A stretch of DNA of 6,612 nucleotides from Bacillota bacterium (GTDB taxonomy: Bacteria; Bacillota; Clostridia; Lachnospirales; Cellulosilyticaceae): NCBI GenBank assembly GCA_023415525.1, contig JAEZKI010000314.1, positions 1 to 6,612 on the forward strand. Direction: 5' to 3'. Shown here piece by piece: positions 1-5,743 of this stretch (its first letter is position 1; every line of letters begins with the position of its first letter). Position numbers and translations under genes: made by a program. Under the pieces are notes generated by a model. That model worked only from the letters and a program-made list of their open reading frames with translations. It was not told the origin of the DNA and made no database searches.

Positions 1-1259
1 ACTTTGACCGTTATGGCAAGTATGAATGGGTAGGGGCCTATGAGTATTGGGCAAGAGTTTATAACCTGATGAATAAAGAAGGCATGAGCCAGAGAGTAGC
101 TGAAGAAAAAGCTACAGCTGCTTTTATAGAGGAAGGACAGAAGTTTAGTCCTTATAACTGGCATAAATGGTTTGAAGTAAAAAATAATCAAGTGCCTAGC
201 GATGTAGAAGAAGGCAAGATGATGTATGAATACAAACCATGGCAAGGAGCTACTAGCTTAACTGCTTTCAAAGAAGTGGATCCTAAAAATGTAGTGAATC
301 CACCTGTTAAAGATGCAGCTAGTGAACTGAATAATAAAGATTTAGCCAATTATCTTCTTTTTGACAAGGAAGCTGTTATAACAAGCTGGTTTGAAAAAGG
401 TTTATCTGGATGGCGCCTTGATGTAGCCAAGGAAGTTTCACCAGAGTTTTGGAAGGCTGTTAGACAAAAAGTAAAAGGAATGAATACACTGACAGGCAAG
501 GAGCCTCTTTTATTAGGAGAGACATGGCAAGATGGTTCTCAATTCTTTACAGGGGATCAATTTGACTCTGTTATGAATTACAAGCTTCGTTTTGCTCTTG
601 TAGAACTTTTCTTAGGAAAAGGAGATGCAGCAGCTGCAGATAATGACCTTAAAGTTTTAATGCAAAATTATCCTAAGGAAGCTCTCTATGCCCTAATGAA
701 TATGGTAGACTCTCATGATACAGCAAGAGCTATATACCTATTAGGCAATGGTAAGGGCGTAGATCAAGCCACTCTCTCTGATTTTGACTATGCATTAGGG
801 AAAGAAAGACTTAAACTGGCCACAGCTTTCATTATGGGCTACCCAGGAGCACCTACCATCTTCTATGGTGATGAAGCAGGCGTTTACGGCAATGGAGATC
901 CAGACAGTCGCAGAACTTATCCATGGGGCAAGGAGGATAAGGATTTAGTGAGCTATTATCAACAAGTGGCTAAAATCCGTAGAGATAACTTAAAAATCTT
1001 TGCTTATGGCGATGTATTTACCCTTAAGGCAGAAGGTGAACTTTATGTCTACGGACGTACTTATGAAGGTAAAGGCGCCATTGTTGCAGTCAATAGAGGT
1101 GATAAAACAGAAGTAGTAGTAAGTGTAAAGAACTTCAAAGATGGAGATACCTTTACTGATGCATTAGATCCTAACTACAGCGTAAGCGTAAAGAATGGTG
1201 AACTAAAACTCTCTCTAGAAAAGGGCACAGCTCGCATGCTCATCCAAGAAAAAAGATAA
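1..1259 (+). CDS. GH13 alpha-amylase/pullulanase-type glycosidase, 3' part (5' end outside window)
   Basis: Hydrolyses alpha-glucosidic bonds in starch, pullulan or maltodextrins. The open frame runs in from the left edge (first full codon at base 3), so the Met at 69 is internal: the 22 preceding residues, including VGAYEYW, are ordinary family sequence. Numbered from that Met, the (beta/alpha)8 barrel motifs are GWRLDVAKE (114-122, nucleophile Asp118), LLGETW (148-153, acid/base Glu151) and VDSHDT (213-218, transition-state Asp217). FYGDEAG and GDPDSRRTYPW follow near 265-286, then an all-beta C-terminal domain from about 310 to 396. No carbohydrate-binding module or anchor follows. The pattern is closest to amylopullulanases and neopullulanases, but exact specificity and secretion cannot be judged without the N-terminus. 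Lys121 stands where these enzymes usually have Asn. The gene ends its own transcription unit, with a terminator at 1446-1488. Confidence 0.93.
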   Translation, partial: FDRYGKYEWVGAYEYWARVYNLMNKEGMSQRVAEEKATAAFIEEGQKFSPYNWHKWFEVKNNQVPSDVEEGKMMYEYKPWQGATSLTAFKEVDPKNVVNPPVKDAASELNNKDLANYLLFDKEAVITSWFEKGLSGWRLDVAKEVSPEFWKAVRQKVKGMNTLTGKEPLLLGETWQDGSQFFTGDQFDSVMNYKLRFALVELFLGKGDAAAADNDLKVLMQNYPKEALYALMNMVDSHDTARAIYLLGNGKGVDQATLSDFDYALGKERLKLATAFIMGYPGAPTIFYGDEAGVYGNGDPDSRRTYPWGKEDKDLVSYYQQVAKIRRDNLKIFAYGDVFTLKAEGELYVYGRTYEGKGAIVAVNRGDKTEVVVSVKNFKDGDTFTDALDPNYSVSVKNGELKLSLEKGTARMLIQEKR

Positions 1260-1403
1260 AGAAATGGGGATGAGGAGGGCCGCAGAGGGAAAGGCAACTC
1301 TTCCAGACTGCTTATCTCCGCTACGCTGAAAAGCGCGCCGCTACGAAGGCAGCTTCCAGGGTTACCTTTCCCTCTGCTAGGCTCCTTCCACCCCTATTCT
1401 TTA
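1257..1403. repeat. GC-rich long imperfect palindrome in the amylase 3' region
   Basis: The ends are a perfect 7-base inverted repeat, TAAAGAA (1257-1263) and TTCTTTA (1397-1403); the left copy contains the amylase stop codon. Inside, GCAGAGGGAAAGG (1282-1294) pairs perfectly with CCTTTCCCTCTGC (1365-1377). The centre is CGCT-GAAA-AGCG (1324-1335), a GNRA-type tetraloop with the same symmetry axis as the 13-base arms. Further short pairings (GGGG 1266-1269 with CCCC 1391-1394; CTGC 1308-1311 with GCAG 1349-1352) fill the arms between mismatches. Two direct repeats lie inside: CCGCTACG (1318, 1338) and CTTCCAG (1300, 1353). By hand count bases 1261-1400 are 57% G+C, well above the A/T-rich neighbours. 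It encodes no evident protein. It could be a dispersed palindromic repeat (REP- or MITE-like) or a structured 3' UTR. No T-tract follows, so it is not itself a standard terminator. Confidence 0.65.
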
Positions 1404-1445
1404 TGCTAACGGGAGAGAAAGTAAAAAACATAAGATATAGAATTC

Positions 1446-1488
1446 AAATCGCTAAAAACCATAAGCTTATACGTTTTTAGCGATTTTT
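1446..1488 (+). terminator. Rho-independent terminator after the amylase gene
   Basis: A perfect 14-base stem is formed by AAATCGCTAAAAAC (1446-1459) and GTTTTTAGCGATTT (1473-1486). The 13-base loop contains the self-complementary ATAAGCTTAT (1461-1470), which can extend the hairpin. A T-run (1484-1488) overlaps the end of the stem, and more T-rich sequence follows to about 1501. The A-rich 5' side means it could also work on the opposite strand, but no minus-strand gene is seen. It separates the glycosidase transcript from the transporter genes. Confidence 0.85.
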
Positions 1489-1562
1489 AGTTCTTGTTTT
1501 TCTACGGCCCCTCTTCAAGATACAGAATCAGTCTCATCAATAACCTAGCCAAAGGGGGTTCA

Positions 1563-1594
1563 GTTTTAGGGATATTTTAACCGTTTTTTAGGAT
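1563..1594 (+). promoter_or_regulatory. Direct repeat just upstream of the -35, possible activator site
   Basis: GTTTTAGGGAT (1563-1573) and GTTTTTTAGGAT (1583-1594) are near-identical copies whose TAGG cores are 22 bases apart, about two helical turns. The second copy touches the proposed -35 hexamer at 1594. Direct repeats at this spacing and position are typical of AraC-type or response-regulator activator sites. Assignment to the regulator of the downstream two-component system is inference, and A/T-rich chance repetition remains possible. The rest of 1489-1562 holds nothing I can identify. Confidence 0.3.
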
Positions 1595-1622
1595 TGAGAG
1601 AAAGGAACGAAAGTTTTAATAT
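1594..1622 (+). promoter_or_regulatory. Candidate sigma-A promoter of the transporter genes
   Basis: TTGAGA (1594-1599, 5 of 6 consensus bases) is followed after 17 bases by TAATAT (1617-1622, 4 of 6). Transcription would start near 1629 and give a leader of about 33 bases before the lipoprotein start. The -10 is imperfect, and TTAATA or TTTAAT one or two bases upstream are alternatives, so the exact -10 is uncertain. A promoter is expected here because a strong terminator lies upstream. Confidence 0.45.
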
Positions 1623-1661
1623 GTAATCAAGCAAGAACAATATAAATGAGGGGGAAAGAAC

Positions 1662-2768
1662 ATGAAAAAAAGGTTTGCTTTATTTATAGCAGGAGTTATG
1701 ATGGCTACATCATTAGTAGGTTGTGGAGGAAAGCAAGAAGCACCAGCAGCAACCAAGACACCAGAAGCCAAACAAGAGACTGCAGCAACTGAAACAAAGA
1801 AAGAAGAGGCAGCACCAGCAGAAAGTACAGATCCAGAAACAAAAGAACTTGTTATTTACTGTCCACATCCATTGGAGTTCATTAATCCATTGGTGAGTGA
1901 GTTTGAGACACAAACAGGTATTTCAGTAGAAGTTGTAGCAGCAGGTACAGGAGAACTCTTAAAGAGGGTAGAGTCTGAACAAGGGAACCCACTTGGAGAT
2001 ATTTTCTGGGGTGGTTCACTTTCTACTATGGAGCCTAAGAAAGACCTTTTTGAAAATTATCAATCTGCCAATGAAGAATTTGTTTACGATACCATGAAAA
2101 ATGTAGAAGGTCCACTTACTCGTTTTACTAATATTCCAAGTGTTATTATGGTCAATACAGACCTTATTGGAGATATTAAAGTAGAAGGTTATGAAGATTT
2201 ACTTAACCCAGCATTAAAGGGTAAAATTGCACATTGTGATCCTTCTAAATCATCCTCTTCTTATGAGCACCTCATCAATATGCTCTATGCAATGGGTAAA
2301 GGTGATCCAGAGCAAGGTTGGGAGTATGTAGAAAAACTTTGTGCTAACTTAGATGGTAAATTATTAAGTGGTTCATCAGCTGTTTATAAAGGTGTAGCAG
2401 ATGGCGAATATACAGTAGGTCTTACCTTTGAAGAAGGTGGCGCAAAATATGTAGCAGATGGAGCACCTGTTAAATTGGTTTATATGAAAGAGGGCGTTAT
2501 CTCTAAACCAGATGGTGTTTATATTATCAAAGATGCTAAAAATATGGGAAATGCTAAGAAATTCATCGATTTTGTAACAGGTAAAGATGCGCAAACTATT
2601 ATTATTGAGCAACTCAATCGCCGTTCTGTAAGAACAGATGTACCTGCACCAAACGGCCTTGAGAAACTTGAAGATATCAACCTTATTTATGACGATCAAG
2701 ATGTTGTAGTAGCTAAAAAACAAGAATGGCTTGATAAATTTAAAGATATTTTTACAAGTGCTCAATAG
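1662..2768 (+). CDS. ABC importer substrate-binding lipoprotein (FbpA/AfuA-like, family 1)
   Basis: Captures a solute outside the membrane and delivers it to the permease encoded downstream. The start at 1662 follows a strong GAGGGGG Shine-Dalgarno site seven bases upstream. Residues 1-20 are a lipoprotein signal peptide (MKKR, hydrophobic core, lipobox LVGC), with Cys21 as the lipid anchor. Residues 22-60 are a low-complexity Ala/Glu/Lys/Pro/Thr linker. From about 61 to 368 is a type 2 periplasmic-binding fold, with VIYCPHP (64-70), DIFWGGS (113-119), SKSSSSYEHL (195-204), DGEYTVGLTFEEGG (247-260) and NAKKFIDFVTGKDAQ (297-311). Length is normal for the family plus the linker. By eye alignment with ferric-binding FbpA, the iron ligand Glu falls on Gly118 and the Tyr-Tyr pair on Glu258-Gly259, so iron is unlikely. 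The Ser-rich loop would suit a phosphorylated or other anionic solute; this is inference. It is the first gene of the importer operon. Confidence 0.9.
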   Translation: MKKRFALFIAGVMMATSLVGCGGKQEAPAATKTPEAKQETAATETKKEEAAPAESTDPETKELVIYCPHPLEFINPLVSEFETQTGISVEVVAAGTGELLKRVESEQGNPLGDIFWGGSLSTMEPKKDLFENYQSANEEFVYDTMKNVEGPLTRFTNIPSVIMVNTDLIGDIKVEGYEDLLNPALKGKIAHCDPSKSSSSYEHLINMLYAMGKGDPEQGWEYVEKLCANLDGKLLSGSSAVYKGVADGEYTVGLTFEEGGAKYVADGAPVKLVYMKEGVISKPDGVYIIKDAKNMGNAKKFIDFVTGKDAQTIIIEQLNRRSVRTDVPAPNGLEKLEDINLIYDDQDVVVAKKQEWLDKFKDIFTSAQ

Positions 2769-2792
2769 GTAAAAGAATAAGTTTCACCCTGT

Positions 2793-2836
2793 AGCCCACG
2801 ATGGCCTTGCCCAAGTGGGCTCATTTTATAACTTTT
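2793..2836 (+). terminator. Intergenic hairpin, likely partial terminator or mRNA stabiliser
   Basis: AGCCCAC (2793-2799) pairs perfectly with GTGGGCT (2815-2821) around a 15-base loop that can form an inner GGC/GCC pairing (2803-2805 with 2809-2811). T-rich sequence follows (four T at 2824-2827, five T at 2832-2836), but the T-run is interrupted. I see no convincing new promoter before the ATPase gene at 2902. The hairpin therefore probably lets part of the transcription through, or protects the lipoprotein mRNA end, giving more binding protein than ATPase and permease. This arrangement is common in ABC importer operons. Confidence 0.65.
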
Positions 2837-2901
2837 TATAAGATTTAAATTTTGAGAAGTAAGAATAAAGGACATATTGGTAATTAAGAGGAGGGACTAA
2901 A

Positions 2902-4023
2902 ATGAGTGTTTCAATTAGTGCAGAAGACGTAGTTAAAAAGTATGGTGAAACCACTGTTATACCTGATTTATCTATTCAAATTAAAAATGGAGAATTTTTT
3001 ACTTTACTAGGGCCATCTGGCTGTGGGAAGACCACTTTACTTCGAATGATAGCAGGCTTTAACAGTATAGAAGGTGGAAATATTAAGTTTGGTGAAGAGG
3101 TTATTAATAATATACCTGCTCACAAACGAAATATAGGAATGGTTTTCCAAAATTATGCCATTTTTCCACACCTAACAGTTCGACAAAATGTGGAGTACGG
3201 TCTTAAATTGCGTAAGCTTAATAAACAAGAAATGAAAGAAAAAGTGGACGAGATTTTAAAGGTTGTTAAGATTGAAGAGTATCAAGACCGTTTGCCAGAA
3301 AGATTATCAGGAGGACAGCAACAACGTGTGGCACTAGCTCGAGCCATTGTCATTCATCCAAGTGTACTTTTAATGGATGAGCCCCTTTCTAATCTCGATG
3401 CCAAACTGAGAGTAGAGATGCGTGGCGCTATTAGAGATGTACAAAAAGAAGTAGGAATTACAACAGTTTATGTAACCCATGATCAAGAGGAAGCTTTGGC
3501 TATTTCAGATCGTATAGCTGTTATGAAGGACGGTATTATTCAGCAAATAGGTGCACCTCATAGGATTTATACTCGCCCAGCTAATACATTTGTAGCCACT
3601 TTCATTGGCCACTCCAATTTATTTAAAGGTGTTTTAACAACTACAGACGAGGGAAGTTTTATTACTTTCAGAAATGGTTATAAGATACAAATGAATAATT
3701 TAGTTGAACCCACCCGAGATAAAGACAATGTTATTATTGCTGTTCGACCAGAAGAATTCTCTATTTCTGAGAAAGAAGGCATTACAGCTCAGGTTAAAAA
3801 TAAAACCTTTTTAGGCAAATATGTGACCTATGAATTAGAATTTGAAGAAGACATGATTGTACCTAATCAGCCTTCTATTGAATATTCACAAGATATTGGC
3901 CATGCCGAAAAAACTTATGAGGTTGGCGACAAAATTACATTATTACCTAATAAAGCAAAAATCAATGTATTTGTAGAAAGTGGTAGTCAGAGTTTAGTTA
4001 AGGATGTGAGAGCATATGAATAA
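2902..4023 (+). CDS. ABC importer ATP-binding protein (FbpC/PotA/UgpC type)
   Basis: Cytoplasmic ATPase that powers the importer as a dimer on the fused permease. The start has a strong AGAGGAGGG site centred seven bases upstream. Motifs in order: Walker A GPSGCGKTT (37-45), Q-loop VFQNYAIFPH with Gln83, signature LSGGQQQR (135-142), Walker B VLLMDEP (155-161) with catalytic Glu160, D-loop SNLD (163-166) and switch His193 in VTHDQEEAL. All key residues are intact. Residues from about 240 to 357 form a TOBE-type C-terminal region, including VRPEEF (281-286), typical of the subfamily that serves iron, polyamine, sugar and phosphonate importers. At 373 residues it is slightly longer than the usual 350 or so. 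It lies 133 bases after the lipoprotein gene and overlaps the permease start by eight bases, indicating one operon and coupled translation. The ATPase alone does not reveal the substrate. Confidence 0.95.
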   Translation: MSVSISAEDVVKKYGETTVIPDLSIQIKNGEFFTLLGPSGCGKTTLLRMIAGFNSIEGGNIKFGEEVINNIPAHKRNIGMVFQNYAIFPHLTVRQNVEYGLKLRKLNKQEMKEKVDEILKVVKIEEYQDRLPERLSGGQQQRVALARAIVIHPSVLLMDEPLSNLDAKLRVEMRGAIRDVQKEVGITTVYVTHDQEEALAISDRIAVMKDGIIQQIGAPHRIYTRPANTFVATFIGHSNLFKGVLTTTDEGSFITFRNGYKIQMNNLVEPTRDKDNVIIAVRPEEFSISEKEGITAQVKNKTFLGKYVTYELEFEEDMIVPNQPSIEYSQDIGHAEKTYEVGDKITLLPNKAKINVFVESGSQSLVKDVRAYE

Positions 4024-5671
4024 AGCAAAATTCAGATGGGACTTCTGGAGTACGATAACGGTAGTGATTATGGCTATTTTTGGACTATTTCTAGTCTATC
4101 CGTTATTTTCCTTATTTATAAGTGGTTTTCAAGATCCGGAAACAGGAAGTTTTACACTTGCTAACTTCGCAAAGTTTTTCCAAAAGAAGTATTATTATCA
4201 ATCTATGTTGAATAGCTTTAAAGTAACAATAAGCGTGACGATATTGGCAATCCTAATTGGCGCACCTATTGCTTATTTCATGACCTGTTATAAGATTAAA
4301 GGGAAAGGACTTATAGAAGTACTCGTTATTATTTCCATGCTTTCACCCCCTTTTATTGGTGCTTATTCTTGGATTTTATTAGGTGGTAGAAGTGGCGTTT
4401 TAACCAAGTTTTTCTCTAACCTGTTGGGTATTGAAATGCCATCCGTCTATGGATTTGGAGGCATCCTATTGGTTTTCACTTTAAAGCTCTATCCGTTTAT
4501 TTATCTTTATGTATCAGGTGCCTTAAAGAAAATAGATGTTTCTTTAAGTGAAGCCGCAGAGAGTTTAGGGTGTAATTCAGTAAAAAAAGTAATTACCGTT
4601 ATTATTCCACTGATTTTACCAACAGTTTTAGCAGGTGCACTTCTAGTATTTATGAATGCTTTAGCAGATTTTGGTACACCTATGCTTATTGGGGAAGGCT
4701 TTAGCGTTATGCCTGTTATTATTTATTCTGAGTTTATTAGTGAAGTAGGTGGTCAGGCCAATTTTGCAGCTGCTATGGCGGCTATTATGGTCCTTATTAC
4801 AGCACTCTTATTTATAGCTCAGAAGTATGTTGTTAATAAAAAATCCTTTACGATGAGCTCCCTAAGACCCATCCAGCCTAAAGAGGCAAAAGGTATTAAA
4901 GGATTCTTGATGCATGCTTTTATCTATTTTGCAGTTTTCTTATCTATTATTCCACAGCTAACAGTTATATACACATCTTTTCTAAAAACAAAAGGCTCTA
5001 TGTTTACTACAGGTTTTTCACTAAAGAGCTATCAAACAGTATTTAAAAATGCAGGTAAGGCTATTGTAAATAGCTATTTATATGGAATTATTGCCATTGT
5101 TATCATTATCTTATTAGGAATGTTTATTGCCTATATTTCTACGCGTAGAAAAAGTGTTTTAACAGGTATTATTGATTCCATTACTATGTTTCCTTATATT
5201 ATTCCAGGCTCTGTACTAGGTATTACATTATTACTTGCTTTTAATAAACGACCTATACTTTTAAGTGGTACTTTTATCATTATTATTGTGGCCTTTGTTA
5301 TTAGAAGGCTTCCTTATACGTTACGTTCTAGTGCAGCCATTTTATATCAGATTAGCCCAAGTATGGAGGAAGCTTCAATTAGTTTAGGCTATTCACCCGT
5401 TCGTACTTTCTTTAAGGTAACAGCTGTCATGATGTTACCAGGCGTTTTAGCTGGGGCTATATTAAGCTGGATTACAGTTATTAATGAATTAAGTGCTTCT
5501 ATTATTCTATATACGGGTAACACCAGGACTATGTCTGTGGCTATTTATACAGAAGTCATTCGGGCTAGCTATGGTACAGCTGCTGCATTATCTACCATTT
5601 TAACTGTAACAACGGTCATTTCTCTTTTAATCTTTTTCAAACTTTCAGGAAATAAAGATATTAATCTATAG
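4016..5671 (+). CDS. ABC importer permease with two fused transmembrane domains (FbpB/AfuB-like)
   Basis: Forms the membrane channel of the importer. Two homologous halves, about 10-275 and 295-545, each carry roughly six hydrophobic segments, so one chain replaces the usual permease dimer. Each half has the cytoplasmic EAA loop that docks on the ATPase: EAAESLG...LP (179-202) in the first, and EASISLG...LP (452-475) in the second, where the second Ala of EAA is Ser. Length of 551 is typical for fused FbpB-type permeases. The start is well fixed: an in-frame TGA lies at 4007-4009, and ATG 4016 overlaps the end of the ATPase gene by eight bases, with only a modest AAGGA site (4000-4004) upstream, pointing to translational coupling. 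No terminator hairpin is evident after the stop, so some transcription may continue into the sensor gene. Substrate cannot be read from this protein. Confidence 0.93.
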   Translation: MNKAKFRWDFWSTITVVIMAIFGLFLVYPLFSLFISGFQDPETGSFTLANFAKFFQKKYYYQSMLNSFKVTISVTILAILIGAPIAYFMTCYKIKGKGLIEVLVIISMLSPPFIGAYSWILLGGRSGVLTKFFSNLLGIEMPSVYGFGGILLVFTLKLYPFIYLYVSGALKKIDVSLSEAAESLGCNSVKKVITVIIPLILPTVLAGALLVFMNALADFGTPMLIGEGFSVMPVIIYSEFISEVGGQANFAAAMAAIMVLITALLFIAQKYVVNKKSFTMSSLRPIQPKEAKGIKGFLMHAFIYFAVFLSIIPQLTVIYTSFLKTKGSMFTTGFSLKSYQTVFKNAGKAIVNSYLYGIIAIVIIILLGMFIAYISTRRKSVLTGIIDSITMFPYIIPGSVLGITLLLAFNKRPILLSGTFIIIIVAFVIRRLPYTLRSSAAILYQISPSMEEASISLGYSPVRTFFKVTAVMMLPGVLAGAILSWITVINELSASIILYTGNTRTMSVAIYTEVIRASYGTAAALSTILTVTTVISLLIFFKLSGNKDINL

Positions 5672-5676
5672 AAAAG

Positions 5677-5706
5677 GTGACAAAATACTGTATAATAGTT
5701 TATAAT
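5677..5706 (+). promoter_or_regulatory. Candidate sigma-A promoter of the sensor gene
   Basis: GTGACA (5677-5682, 5 of 6 bases matching TTGACA) is followed after 18 bases by a perfect TATAAT (5701-5706). A second perfect TATAAT lies exactly ten bases upstream (5691-5696), with only a weak -35 (ATAGAA at 5668-5673). Transcription from the main -10 would begin near 5713, about 30 bases before the ATG. The promoter starts only six bases after the permease stop, so the sensor gene can be expressed independently of the importer. Confidence 0.6.
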
Positions 5707-5743
5707 ATAACAATTATTTTAAATTTAACAGTGAGGTGAGGGT

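Noticed and set aside
69..71. Met codon as the real start of the glycosidase
   Set aside because: Typical GH13 sequence (FDRYGKY, VGAYEYW) continues upstream in the same frame to the window edge, and a 396-residue product would lack the N-terminal part of the barrel.
1257..1403. CRISPR or tRNA/rRNA fragment in the GC-rich stretch
   Set aside because: There are no regularly spaced identical repeats, no cloverleaf with tRNA landmarks and no rRNA signature. The structure is one long palindrome.
1713..1913. Minus-strand open frame of 66 residues
   Set aside because: It lies wholly inside the lipoprotein gene, is rich in Cys/Phe/Trp as expected from antisense of the Ala/Glu/Lys linker, and has no homology-like motifs. 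It is a shadow.
2376..2765. Minus-strand open frame of 129 residues
   Set aside because: It is fully antisense to the C-terminal half of the binding protein, shows no recognisable domain, and has a composition typical of antisense A/T-rich coding sequence.
2852..2880. Promoter before the ATPase gene (TTGAGA at 2852-2857)
   Set aside because: No acceptable -10 hexamer lies 16-18 bases downstream; the best A/T-rich stretch is mis-spaced. The gene is more simply read through from the lipoprotein gene.
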